Of a stretch of DNA of 36,150 nt, positions 6,816 to 15,178 are shown in pieces. The number at the start of each line of letters is the position of its first letter. The stretch's first letter is position 1. Source of the stretch: Phycisphaerales bacterium (lineage in GTDB: Bacteria > Planctomycetota > Phycisphaerae > Phycisphaerales > SM1A02); assembly GCA_020345805.1 (NCBI GenBank), contig CP070772.1, positions 3,902,929-3,939,078 of the forward strand, read 5' to 3'. The notes beneath the pieces are model-generated. The model saw only the letters and a program-made list of their open reading frames with translations. It did not search any database and was not told the DNA's origin. Both the position numbers and the translations under genes were made by a program.

Positions 6816-8072
6816 ATGGCGAAATCGCATCAGGGCAGATCGAACCGGCGGCAAAGGCGGAGCCTGCGTGAGGCGGCCACCGAGGTCGTGCGCCTTCTGG
6901 TTGAGGCTGGACATATCGCCTATTTCGCGGGCGGGTGCGTGCGTGACCGTCTGATGGGCAACGAGCCGACGGACTACGATGTGGCCACCAGCGCCCGGCC
7001 CGAGGAGGTCCGAGTCGTGTTTCCGGGGGCCCAGAGTGTGGGCGAGGCGTTCGGGGTGATGCTGGTGCGCAGGAACGGTCACATGATGGAGGTGGCCACT
7101 TTCCGCACGGATGGCGACTACGCCGATTCCCGCCATCCCGAACACGTGACCTTCTCCGATGCCCGGCACGATGCCGCGAGGCGCGATTTCACCATCAACG
7201 GCCTGTTCGAGGATCCCCTCAGGGGTGAGATCATCGATTACGTGGGAGGGCAGGCGGACCTCGAGGCGAAGGTGATTCGGGCCATCGGCGATGCGGCCAG
7301 CCGGTTGCGCGAGGATCACCTGCGGATGCTCAGGGCGGTCCGCTTTGCCGCCCGGTTCCGGTTCACCCTGGAAGAAGCAACGGCCGATGCCATAAGGGCT
7401 GGAGCGGCGGAATTGAAAGGCATCAGCCGTGAGCGGATCGGCCAGGAGGTGAAACGGATGCTCAGCGATCCCCACCGTACCGCCGCGGCCAGTCAGATCC
7501 AGCAGCTTGGCCTGGATGGTCCGCTTCTGCTGGAGGAGGCCTCTGAGGGGCCTCTGCGGCGTCTGAGGCGCCTGCCGGAGCAGGTGAGGTATCCCCTAGC
7601 CCTGGCGGCCTGGCTGCTGGACCGCCACGAGGGACCGTGGGAACGAGGCGAAAGCCTGCACCCAATCGTCTCTCGCTGGGGCGAGGCCCTGATTCTCTCA
7701 AACGACGAAAGGGCGGGCGTGCAGCGCTGTCTGGAGGTGCATCAGATCCTCAGCGGTCCGTGGCAGGGTCTGGGTATCGCCGAGCAGAAGCGCCTGGCCG
7801 CCGGGCCATGGTTCGAGGAGGGGCTTCTTCTCCTGAAAACGTCCGACGAAGAGGGCTTTGCGGCAGTCAATCGGCGGGTAGGCGAGCTGGAGGAGACGAG
7901 CCTCGCCCCGCCGCCACTCATTGACGGGAGGGACCTGATCGGCATGGGCCTGACCCCCGGGCCGATCTTCCGGCGGGTGCTGGACGCGGTCTATGACGCC
8001 CAACTGGAGGGTACGGTGGCCAATCGGCGCAGCGCCCTGGAACTGGCGGCCTTGCTGGCTGCCGGCGGGTAG
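6816..8072 (+). CDS. CCA-adding enzyme / poly(A) polymerase family nucleotidyltransferase
   Basis: This is a class II nucleotidyltransferase that either completes tRNA 3' CCA ends or polyadenylates RNA. The 418 residues start with a basic tail, then the nucleotide-binding GGCVRDRLMG (39-48), the metal ligands in DYDVAT (Asp53, Asp55), FRTDGDYADSRHP and RRDFTING (122-129). The RNA-binding head starts around EDHLRMLRAVRFAARF. The length and absence of a long basic C-terminal extension favour a bacterial CCA-adding or A-adding enzyme over E. coli-type PcnB, but sequence alone does not settle specificity. It lies 9 bases after rsmD. Confidence 0.92.
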   Translation: MAKSHQGRSNRRQRRSLREAATEVVRLLVEAGHIAYFAGGCVRDRLMGNEPTDYDVATSARPEEVRVVFPGAQSVGEAFGVMLVRRNGHMMEVATFRTDGDYADSRHPEHVTFSDARHDAARRDFTINGLFEDPLRGEIIDYVGGQADLEAKVIRAIGDAASRLREDHLRMLRAVRFAARFRFTLEEATADAIRAGAAELKGISRERIGQEVKRMLSDPHRTAAASQIQQLGLDGPLLLEEASEGPLRRLRRLPEQVRYPLALAAWLLDRHEGPWERGESLHPIVSRWGEALILSNDERAGVQRCLEVHQILSGPWQGLGIAEQKRLAAGPWFEEGLLLLKTSDEEGFAAVNRRVGELEETSLAPPPLIDGRDLIGMGLTPGPIFRRVLDAVYDAQLEGTVANRRSALELAALLAAGG

Positions 8073-8141
8073 GCCCCGGTGGAATGGGAGAAGTGGGGGA
8101 GGGGGGTCGAACCGGCGCTAAAATGCCGACGAATAGGAACT

Positions 8142-8169
8142 TTGCGGCCACTGAAGTGTCGAATAGAGT
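8142..8169 (+). promoter_or_regulatory. Possible sigma-70 promoter for the protease-like pair
   Basis: TTGCGG (8142-8147), a 16-base spacer and TAGAGT (8164-8169) lie about 100 bases upstream of the ATG at 8269, in a gap otherwise without genes. Both boxes deviate from consensus, so this is tentative. Confidence 0.3.
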
Positions 8170-8268
8170 ATCCACGGAACCCGCGGCGTGGTTGGCCGCC
8201 GTTTGGAGAAACACCGGTCCAGACCCGGCTGCGATCGAGAGAACCTGCTCAATCAGCGAGGGAATCCC

Positions 8269-9705
8269 ATGAAATCTCGCCCGTTTGTCATCTGGAGTGT
8301 TCTGCTTCTTGCGGTCCTGTCCCTGATCTGGCTGCCCGGCGGGTACGCCGCCGCTGCCGACGACGACACGACTACCGAGGACGTGATCTATCTCAACGAC
8401 GGCCGCGTTCTGCACGGCCAGATCATTTCCGAAACCGCCGATGAGATCGTCTTCGAAGCTCTGATCAGCAGTATCAAGGCCACCCTGACACTGTCGAAGG
8501 AAGATATCTTCCAGATCAAGCGCGACGTTCCGGTGGAAGGTGGGCAGAAGGCCACCAAGGACGCGAAGGAGGAAACCAAGGCGACCGCCGACTCCCGCGA
8601 CCGCGACAGGTCGGACGTGCGAACCCGCCATCGGGCGCAGTCCGATGATGAGAACGCCACCGGCTTCTACCTTATCCCGATGAAGGGGCAAATGGGCACC
8701 GACGTGAACCATCAGTTCTACAAAGGGCTGGCGGACGACATTCGTGCTCACGATCCCGACTACATCATCATCGAGATGGACTGCAAGGACATCGGCTCGG
8801 CACCGACGGATCTCATCTTCGAGTTCGATCCCGACGAGACCGGCTTGTACCTGGTGGACGAGTACCGGGACATGATCAACTTCTTCCGCGATGAGCTGCG
8901 GGAGTACAGGCAGGTCATCTGGATCCACGATTCGGTGGGCTACAGTTCGATGGTTGCCCTGGCCTGGCCGGACATGTACATGAAGCCCGATGGTCGTCTG
9001 GCCGGTCTCAGCTCGATTGGCGCGGGCTTTGCGAGCTGGGGCGATGAAGACATCCGAGGCAAGATGCGCGAGGCGACGATGGCCATGCTCAAGGGCTTTC
9101 TTGAGTACGGCACGTATTCACTGTTCATCGTGGACGCGATGGTGCGCCCGGAATTCCCGCTCAGCGCCACCTGGAAGGGACGGGAGGTGGAGTGGACTCT
9201 GGACCGGAACGGGGAATATGTCGTCGACGGCAGCGAACAGACCACGGTCGATTTTACGGCCAAGACCGCCGAGGACTTCTGTATCAGCGACGGTACTGCC
9301 GAAACTCTGGACGATCTTGCCCTGCTTATGGGAATCCGCGAGTATCGGGTGCTCGATGGCGAAGCAGAGAGCGAGTTCGAGAAATACACCAAGGATTGGC
9401 GGCGAACGTACGAGAACGCACTTCAATACCTCCAGGACTACCAGAAGTACATGAGCTGGGCCGGGGGCGACGAGACCATCCAGTGGCTGGGCCGAGCCAA
9501 GTCGATGCTGGAGAAGGTGGTCGCCGCGATCGACCGATACGATGCCGTCGAGATCCGGCTCCAGAGGCACGGCGTGTCGAGGTTCAGCCTCGTGACCACC
9601 ATCGAGCAACTCAAGGAGCGCCTCCGTGCTCTGAGGCAAGGGGGACGGGGCGGCGGAGGTGGCGGACGGGGGGGCGGCGGCAGCGGAATGGGAGCCGGCG
9701 GCTGA
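8269..9705 (+). CDS. Secreted protein with ClpP/NfeD-like fold, glycine-rich C-terminus (copy 1)
   Basis: Translation most likely starts at the ATG at 8269, seven bases after GAGGGA, giving 478 residues with a clear signal peptide (cleavage near GYAAAAD). Next is a small beta domain of the type LNDGRVLHGQIISE (about 38-80), a charged linker, then an alpha/beta domain with YLIPMKGQMGTDVNH and YIIIEMDCKD. VIWIHDSVGYSSMVALAWP aligns with the region of NfeD/SppA-type proteases holding the nucleophile serine. The C-terminal part is helical and ends in an almost pure Gly/Arg/Ser tail. The strict glycine-rich NfeD active-site context is not kept, so catalysis is uncertain. A diverged paralogue follows 96 bases downstream. 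Confidence 0.75.
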   Translation: MKSRPFVIWSVLLLAVLSLIWLPGGYAAAADDDTTTEDVIYLNDGRVLHGQIISETADEIVFEALISSIKATLTLSKEDIFQIKRDVPVEGGQKATKDAKEETKATADSRDRDRSDVRTRHRAQSDDENATGFYLIPMKGQMGTDVNHQFYKGLADDIRAHDPDYIIIEMDCKDIGSAPTDLIFEFDPDETGLYLVDEYRDMINFFRDELREYRQVIWIHDSVGYSSMVALAWPDMYMKPDGRLAGLSSIGAGFASWGDEDIRGKMREATMAMLKGFLEYGTYSLFIVDAMVRPEFPLSATWKGREVEWTLDRNGEYVVDGSEQTTVDFTAKTAEDFCISDGTAETLDDLALLMGIREYRVLDGEAESEFEKYTKDWRRTYENALQYLQDYQKYMSWAGGDETIQWLGRAKSMLEKVVAAIDRYDAVEIRLQRHGVSRFSLVTTIEQLKERLRALRQGGRGGGGGGRGGGGSGMGAGG

Positions 9706-9801
9706 ACCTGATCCCGACTCCCGCAGGCGTCCGCCTCATTCAGCGCGGCCTGAGCCTATGAGCACGGATTCGATGCCAAGGACCGAAAACTAGTGAGATC
9801 A

Positions 9802-11115
9802 ATGATGAACCGTTCATTACCACAACTCGTTGCCTCCCTGCTGGTGCTGGTGCTGGTTTCCGCGGCCCTGGCGGGTCAGTCGGTCGAGATCCGCATGAAG
9901 AGCGGAGCCAAGTGGCGGGGGGAGATCGGCGCGATCGTCGAGTTGACGTTCGCCCAAGGCCGGGGCGAAACCACGATCACGGGCGAACTGCTGAAGGTGG
10001 CCGATCTTTATGTGGTCGTCAAAGGCAAGATGGCCGGCAAGATGACCAAGAAGACCATCTTCAAGTCGGACATCATCTCGATTGAGACCGCCGGAGCCGT
10101 AGCTTCCGACGAAGATCGACCACCCAAATCCGGTCCGGAGAAGGAGAAGACGGTCACCGGTGTTGGAGCCAAGCCAGAGGAGAAACCCGCGGCGGACGAC
10201 GATACTCCCAAGCTGGGCGTGTTCCTCCTGCCCCTGGAGGGCGAGGTCGGCACCACGTTCCGGCATGAGGAGATCGACGCCATCGGCGAGCATGCCGACC
10301 AGTTCGGACCCGGCCAGGTCATCGTCCTCAGAATCAAGTCCAACGGCGGTCTGGTGACTGAATCGCTGGAGGTGCGGGAGTCCATCTACAAGCTGCGGGA
10401 GCGCCACCGCGTGGTGGCGTGGGTCGACAAGGCGCTGTCTGCCGGCTGTAGTGCCGCCATGTGCTGCGAGCAAATCTACTTCATGACCGACGGCGTGGCG
10501 GGCTCCGTCACCACCATCGCGGGCGGCAGCGCAGTCCAGGGACCGGAGCAGGAGTTGCACATTCAGTCAATGGTCGATCTGGCGGTCCGACAGGGTTACA
10601 GCGAGCACATTGCCCGCGCCATGAAGGCCAGTCGGTTCATGTGCTCTTACGACAAGGATGAGGAAACCGGCGAGGTGACCTTCTATGGCGACATGTCCGG
10701 TGAACACATCCTGTCGGATGACAAGAGCAACCTCTGCTTCAACAAGACCAACGCCCTGCACTGTGGCTTCTCAAGAGGCACCGCGGATACCGAGGAGGAC
10801 CTGGCCAAGCTCCTGCAGCTTCCCGAATGGCATGAGATCGACCGTTACGGTCGGGATATCGCCAAGGAGTGGCAGGAAACCTGCGAGCGGGCCGAGAAAG
10901 AGATCCCCAGGATCCGGGAAAGACTGGGATACAAGAGCAGCGCCGGCGACATCATCGAACGGCTCGGCGCACAGATAAACCTCCTCAAGCAGCTCGTCCG
11001 ATGGTGGGACCGCTGCCCCAACGTTGCCCAGAAGATGTTGCCGCCCAAGGAGGATCTTGAGCGCCAAATCGAGGAGCTGCGTCGGGAGCTGGCCCGACTC
11101 AGGCGGAATCGTTGA
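9802..11115 (+). CDS. Secreted ClpP/NfeD-like serine protease homologue (copy 2)
   Basis: The frame could begin at a GTG at 9793, but the double ATG at 9802/9805 precedes a proper signal peptide (LVASLLVLVLVSAALAGQS). The layout mirrors the preceding gene: a beta domain starting VEIRMKSGAKWRGEIG, a charged linker, then the protease-like domain. That domain is close to NfeD and SppA: VIVLRIKSNGGLVTESLEV matches the strand with the oxyanion-forming glycines, and VAWVDKALSAGCSAAMCC carries Ser residues where the catalytic Ser is expected. A helical, partly coiled-coil C-terminus ends LRRELARLRRNR. About 437 residues. The two genes look like an old tandem duplication acting on exported proteins; substrates are unknown. 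Confidence 0.78.
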   Translation: MMNRSLPQLVASLLVLVLVSAALAGQSVEIRMKSGAKWRGEIGAIVELTFAQGRGETTITGELLKVADLYVVVKGKMAGKMTKKTIFKSDIISIETAGAVASDEDRPPKSGPEKEKTVTGVGAKPEEKPAADDDTPKLGVFLLPLEGEVGTTFRHEEIDAIGEHADQFGPGQVIVLRIKSNGGLVTESLEVRESIYKLRERHRVVAWVDKALSAGCSAAMCCEQIYFMTDGVAGSVTTIAGGSAVQGPEQELHIQSMVDLAVRQGYSEHIARAMKASRFMCSYDKDEETGEVTFYGDMSGEHILSDDKSNLCFNKTNALHCGFSRGTADTEEDLAKLLQLPEWHEIDRYGRDIAKEWQETCERAEKEIPRIRERLGYKSSAGDIIERLGAQINLLKQLVRWWDRCPNVAQKMLPPKEDLERQIEELRRELARLRRNR

Positions 11116-11179
11116 AGATCCGAGCCGCCCGCTCCTGCAGGCTCTCGACATCACTGACCGTCTTACGATGAAATGCAAT

Positions 11180-11208
11180 CCGCCCGGCGTTCGCCGGGCG
11201 GTTCTTTG
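11180..11208 (+). terminator. Rho-independent terminator after the protease-like pair
   Basis: A perfect 10-bp GC stem (11180-11189 with 11192-11201) is followed by a T-rich stretch, 65 bases after the stop at 11115. It lies between convergent genes and may act in both directions, although the T-run is only convincing on the plus strand. Confidence 0.7.
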
Positions 11209-11244
11209 CGCTCAGGGTTGCAGACGTCGAAGCCGGCGCCGCGG

Positions 11245-11544
11245 TCAGATCTCGCTGTCGATGAACTTCAGAACCGCCGGGCCGATCTTGACCTCCATGC
11301 CGTTCTCGACTTTTACGGTGTCGATGCGCTTGTCGCCCATGAAAGTGCCGCCCGTGGAGCCGAGATCACGGAGAACCAGATTGTCTCCGTCGGTCTCGAT
11401 GGCGCAATGTTCGCGGGAGACGGATCGAGCCTGGATGCGGATGTCGCAACTGTCATCCCGCCCGATAATCACCTCGGTGCTGTCGCCCAGCGCGTAGGCC
11501 CGCAGGAGCATCCCCTGCTGGTTGCAGATGTGCAGTTCCATCAT
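11245..11544 (-). CDS. Single-domain FHA protein, about 99 aa
   Basis: FHA domains bind phosphothreonine peptides. The frame is open far upstream, but a GGAGG about eight bases before the double ATG at 11544 marks the start. The protein is essentially only an FHA domain: GRDDSCDI (about 28-35), SREHC with the phosphate-contacting Ser, then LGSTGGTFMG and a final beta region ending KFIDSEI. No membrane segment. Such small FHA proteins usually pair with Ser/Thr kinases or secretion systems, none of which is nearby. Confidence 0.9.
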   Translation of the reverse strand: MMELHICNQQGMLLRAYALGDSTEVIIGRDDSCDIRIQARSVSREHCAIETDGDNLVLRDLGSTGGTFMGDKRIDTVKVENGMEVKIGPAVLKFIDSEI

Positions 11545-11817
11545 CGCGGTAGCCTCCGTCCCGGGCCCGGCGATTCGGGGCGTGCCGTCGCCTTTCCCAT
11601 TCACTGCTGTCAATTGTGCCAGCAGTGACCGATTCTGCCAAGGCGACGTTCGCCAATTCCAGCCGTAATTCTCTCCGTGGGACAGGCCTGAACGGTTCCC
11701 CTCCCGTGGCGGACTCACCCGACGGGCCCGCCCGCACCGGCGGTGGGCTCGACGGCGGCCGCTTCCACTGATCCTGGTCGATCCGATCTCCCCGGCCCCA
11801 TCCCAATACGAAACCGC

Positions 11818-11831
11818 TACACTTGCCTCCC
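11818..11831 (+). promoter_or_regulatory. -10 element of waaA, probably leaderless
   Basis: TACACT (11818-11823) begins 14 bases before the waaA ATG at 11832; no Shine-Dalgarno lies between. The expected start point is at or next to the ATG. Confidence 0.4.
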
Positions 11832-13097
11832 ATGCGCTGGGCGGTGGATCTGGCATATCTGGCGGTAGCGCTAATCAGCCTGCCGATCTGGCTCACGCGG
11901 ATGATCCGCACGGGCAAGATCCGTACCGACTGGGCCGGCCGCTTCGGGGCGACTCCCCCCGCGGTCGTCGATCAGCGATCAAGCGTGCTGCTGCAAGCGG
12001 TCTCGGTGGGGGAGGTCAACGCGATCCGGCTTCTGGTCGATCGGCTGGCTGATCCGTCGCATCAGGCCGAAGGTCGGGAGCCGCCTCGGATCATCGTCTC
12101 AACCACCACCGACACGGGCTTTGAGCGGGCGAAGCGCCTGTTTGGTGATCGCCACCGCGTGGTTCGCTACCCGCTGGATTTCTCTTTCGCCGTGCGCCGC
12201 TTCCTGAAGGCGATCAGGCCCAACGTAGCGGTGCTGGTGGAACTGGAAGTGTGGCCCAATTTCACGGCGATGTGTGCAAAGCAGGGCATACGCCTCTGTG
12301 TGGTCAACGGGCGGCTGACGGAGCGCAGCGCCCGGCGGTATGGACCGGTTCGCTGGATGATGCGCCCCAGCTTTCGTCGGCTGGATCGCGCGGCGGTCCA
12401 GAACGAGGACTATGCAGCGCGTTTCCGGGCCCTCGGCGCGGAAAATGTATGGGTGACCGGCACGATGAAATGGGACACCGCCGAGATTGCCCAACACGTA
12501 TCGGGGGCCGAGGAACTGGCCCGGACCATGGGGATCGATCGGACCCGACTGCTCGTGGTTGCCGGCTCCACCGCCCCGGGCGAGCACGAGTTGCTTGCAC
12601 GGGCGGTCGATCCGGAAGTGCAGCTCTTGTGCGCACCTCGCAAACCGGAATGGTTCGATCAAGCCGCTTCGGCACTGCCCGGTTGCGCCCGGCGCAGCCG
12701 CGGCGATTGCGGCAGCAAGACGGGCCGCTTCCTCCTGGACACCATCGGCGAGCTGCGCATGGCCTACGCCCTGGCCGACGTGGTGGTAGTCGGTCGGAGC
12801 TTCGGTCAGCTGCACGGCTCGGACATGATGGAGCCGGCTGCCTTGGGAAAGGCGGTGGTGGTGGGGCCTGCGGTTTCCGATTTCCAGCAGACGGTCGATG
12901 CCCTGCTGGCCGGGGACGGGATGGTTCAGACTGATCGGGACCGGCTACCTGAGGTGTTGCGGGATCTGCTCAACGATCCGGGGCGGCGGGAGGAGCTGGC
13001 CCGGAACGGGCAGGCGGTGATTCTCGCTCATCAGGGCGCCACGGATCGCCACGTTGAGATTATCCTCTCGTTGCTCCGGGAGGGAAAGGGAGCATGA
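11832..13097 (+). CDS. waaA: 3-deoxy-D-manno-octulosonic acid (Kdo) transferase WaaA
   Basis: WaaA attaches Kdo from CMP-Kdo to lipid A precursors on the inner face of the cytoplasmic membrane. The 421-residue product has the N-terminal membrane anchor (LAYLAVALISLPIW), the VSVGEVNA motif whose Glu61 is the expected catalytic base, and VLVELEVWPNF. The C-terminal GT-B half carries VAGSTAPGEHE, the region after DVVVVGRSFG and the EPAALGKAVVVGP motif. Its presence implies Kdo-containing LPS. A TTG lies nine bases upstream, but the ATG is preferred because of the -10 spacing. The macrodomain gene follows 12 bases after the stop. Confidence 0.95.
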   Translation: MRWAVDLAYLAVALISLPIWLTRMIRTGKIRTDWAGRFGATPPAVVDQRSSVLLQAVSVGEVNAIRLLVDRLADPSHQAEGREPPRIIVSTTTDTGFERAKRLFGDRHRVVRYPLDFSFAVRRFLKAIRPNVAVLVELEVWPNFTAMCAKQGIRLCVVNGRLTERSARRYGPVRWMMRPSFRRLDRAAVQNEDYAARFRALGAENVWVTGTMKWDTAEIAQHVSGAEELARTMGIDRTRLLVVAGSTAPGEHELLARAVDPEVQLLCAPRKPEWFDQAASALPGCARRSRGDCGSKTGRFLLDTIGELRMAYALADVVVVGRSFGQLHGSDMMEPAALGKAVVVGPAVSDFQQTVDALLAGDGMVQTDRDRLPEVLRDLLNDPGRREELARNGQAVILAHQGATDRHVEIILSLLREGKGA

Positions 13098-13109
13098 AGG
13101 AGCTGACCG

Positions 13110-13613
13110 ATGCCACAGCCGGAGATCATCGTCGATGACATAACCACTCTGGAGGTCGATGCCATCGTCAATGCAGCCAACAGCCCGATGGCCCCGGGCG
13201 GAGGCGTGTGCGGGGCGATCCATCGGGCGGCCGGGCCCGCCCTCGCCGAGGAATGCCGCCGCGTCGGGCCCTGCCCGACCGGCGATGCCAGGATCACCGG
13301 CGGTCACGGCCTCCCCGCCCGGTACGTCATTCACACCGTCGGGCCGGTCTATCAGGGAGGAAGTGCCGGAGAGGGCGAACTGCTCGCCTCCTGCTATCAG
13401 CGCAGCCTGGAGCTTGCCTGTGACAGCGGGGTGGAATCGATCGCCTTTCCCTGCATCAGCGCCGGGGTCTTCAGATATCCCCTGCGCGAGGCAGCGGGGA
13501 TCGCCCTCAACGTCATCAACAAGTGGCTTCTGTCCGGCCGGCAGCCGCAGAGAGTGATCTGCTGTTGCTTTCGACGGCAGGATGCGGCGATATGGCGCGA
13601 ACTGCTGGGGTAG
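13110..13613 (+). CDS. Macrodomain protein, probable O-acetyl-ADP-ribose deacetylase
   Basis: The 167-residue protein is a stand-alone macrodomain: IVNAANSPMAPGGGVCGAIH with the ADP-ribose-binding Asn residues (NAAN, 21-24) and the diphosphate loop, GPCPTGDARITGGHGLP, YVIHTVGPVYQ, and CISAGVFRYP. This is the YmdB/MacroD pattern, whose members hydrolyse O-acetyl-ADP-ribose or remove mono-ADP-ribose from proteins or nucleic acids. AAGGAG lies seven bases before the ATG, and the gene starts 12 bases after waaA, so it is probably co-transcribed. No ADP-ribosyltransferase is visible nearby. Confidence 0.93.
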   Translation: MPQPEIIVDDITTLEVDAIVNAANSPMAPGGGVCGAIHRAAGPALAEECRRVGPCPTGDARITGGHGLPARYVIHTVGPVYQGGSAGEGELLASCYQRSLELACDSGVESIAFPCISAGVFRYPLREAAGIALNVINKWLLSGRQPQRVICCCFRRQDAAIWRELLG

Positions 13614-13663
13614 AACCGTCGCCTTGCGGGCAACCCCGGATTCTCCGGAGAAAGGGCGCCAAA

Positions 13664-13701
13664 ACGAAACTCGCCGTCCCAGCGATAAACCGGGACGGCG
13701 A
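13664..13701 (-). terminator. Terminator of the minus-strand esterase gene
   Basis: A 9-bp stem (13672-13680 with 13692-13700, extendable by one pair) has an 11-base loop. Read on the minus strand it is followed by a T-rich AGTTTCGTTTTGG. It lies about 350 bases beyond the esterase stop at 14050 and 58 bases after the macrodomain stop, so it may serve both converging transcripts. Confidence 0.5.
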
Positions 13702-14049
13702 AGGAGGAGAAAGAAGAAAGGAGGAAAGAAGTAGGGGAATCAGGATTGGAAGAGCGCCGTTCAGCGCTGCTTCGTCCTCCGGATAGTACAGGTACGCAAC
13801 TCGCGAAACCGCTGTTCTCAAAAGCACAGAAAGGCCCGCGATGGCGTGCTGAGGCGCCGAGGCGCCGCGTTCATGCCTGCTGGACCTTCGGTCGGGGGAG
13901 CACCCCCTTTCCTCACGGGTCTTCTGACACCACAACGAATATCGGCCCGTGGACGGGCTCAACTTCAATTCTCTCAAAGTTTCGGCAAGCCCGTCAAGAT
14001 TGGCCCCAAACGGCTCCCAGATGCGGGGCATCGCCCTAAGTCTCTGTCA
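13702..14049. other. Intergenic stretch without a supported gene
   Basis: It begins with a pure purine tract on the plus strand (about 13698-13735, AAGGAGGAGAAAG...). The rest holds open frames on both strands with shadow-like composition; the longest (minus) runs back into the macrodomain gene. A short GGCGCCGAGGCGCC inverted repeat lies at about 13852-13866. Confidence 0.4.
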
Positions 14050-15078
14050 TCAAAGAGTTTCCGGCTCCAATTCGCCCGCGAAAAGCCGGGCGGCCTCATC
14101 TGCTTTTTGGCTCGGATCCAGAAAAGATTGACAAATTCGCTCAAAAACCGCATGTCTCCGCGCGTTGGCGAGACCGCCCTCATAGTGCCCAAACGGAGTG
14201 ATGAACCGCCACTTCTGCCCGCCGGCCAAGCCGTTGAACACCGCAGCAGCAGTGGGGGCCGGGACCGTGTCGTCCCGCAGCGCTGATTTGCACAGCACCG
14301 GACATCTCACAAACCGCCCCTGGAGGGCCGCGTCGAACAGCAGCAGGGTCGCCAGCAGCTCCTCGCGATCCTGCCCACGCAGGGTGTCCAGCATCAGTTT
14401 CACCTGGCCGCCCGGCCCGTTGCAGTAGCGAGTGCTCCGCCATCGCCAGTCGCCGAAGCCGGGCAGAGCCAGCGCCAGGCGAAAGGGCGGGTCTTTCTCG
14501 TCGAGCAGGCCCAGCTGTGCCGCGGCGATGACCGCCAATCCGCCGCCGAGAGATTCGCCGTGAAAACTGATGGGCGCATCCGGCCCCAAATGCCTGCGCA
14601 GACACCGGTATCCCTGCATCAGGTCCGCGACTGCTCCCCGCGCGATCCATGCCCGCGCGGACTCTATGTTGTGGACAATCCAACGGTCGCGCAAATCGTC
14701 GATCTCCATCGTGGAGGGGGGGAAGCCCCGCAGGCGAAGCCGGAGCGTGGCCAGCCCCCGCGAGGTCCACGGCTCCCGCAGTTCCTCGCCGCACTCAAAA
14801 TCGTCCGGTGTCTCGTAGCCGTGCGATGCGATCACCGCTCCGCGCACCGGGCCGTCGGGCAGCTCCAGCCGTCCGATGATCCGCACTGAGCGGAGCGATG
14901 GAATGACGATCCGGTTGACGCGTTCATCCACGGAGCCCTGGAAGTACGTCGACAGGACCGCGATTTCCTCGCGGAACTCCCGCCAATACTCGGCAAAACG
15001 GTCCGGCAGAGCCTCCGCCACGGTGTGAGCCAGCGTCTGCCGGGGCGTGAGTCCGTAATCTTCCGGCGCTGAAAGCAC
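14050..15078 (-). CDS. Acetyl-xylan-esterase-like alpha/beta hydrolase, about 342 aa
   Basis: The frame is open up to an ATG at 15180, but that ATG overlaps the thiL ATG on the other strand (both within CATG) and its first 34 residues are basic and disordered. A GTG at 15078 after GGAAAAGG is a likelier start and leaves about 100 bases for divergent promoters. The protein has the AXE1/cephalosporin-C-deacetylase layout: a long N-terminal lead, VIASHGYETP, then LRLRGFPPS, the nucleophile elbow FHGESLGGGL, an acidic site after LRDDTVPAPT, and a C-terminal His in TPFGHYEGG. No signal peptide. Probably deacetylates small substrates; which one is unknown. Confidence 0.8.
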   Translation of the reverse strand: MLSAPEDYGLTPRQTLAHTVAEALPDRFAEYWREFREEIAVLSTYFQGSVDERVNRIVIPSLRSVRIIGRLELPDGPVRGAVIASHGYETPDDFECGEELREPWTSRGLATLRLRLRGFPPSTMEIDDLRDRWIVHNIESARAWIARGAVADLMQGYRCLRRHLGPDAPISFHGESLGGGLAVIAAAQLGLLDEKDPPFRLALALPGFGDWRWRSTRYCNGPGGQVKLMLDTLRGQDREELLATLLLFDAALQGRFVRCPVLCKSALRDDTVPAPTAAAVFNGLAGGQKWRFITPFGHYEGGLANARRHAVFERICQSFLDPSQKADEAARLFAGELEPETL

Positions 15079-15164
15079 GGGCCTTTTCCGTCGGTGGTGA
15101 GTTGGGCCGACTGTGCGCCTGCCCTTGCTGCCGCGGCGTTCTTCCGGCCGCCGATTATCGCGTC

Positions 15165-15178
15165 TAAACTTTAGTCCC
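15165..15178 (+). promoter_or_regulatory. -10 element of thiL, probably leaderless
   Basis: TAAACT (15165-15170) starts 14 bases before the thiL ATG. No Shine-Dalgarno is present in the short gap. Confidence 0.4.

Noticed and set aside
13516-14031. Minus-strand frame of 171 codons after the macrodomain gene
   Set aside because: It runs antisense through the end of the macrodomain gene and across a terminator; no recognisable domain.
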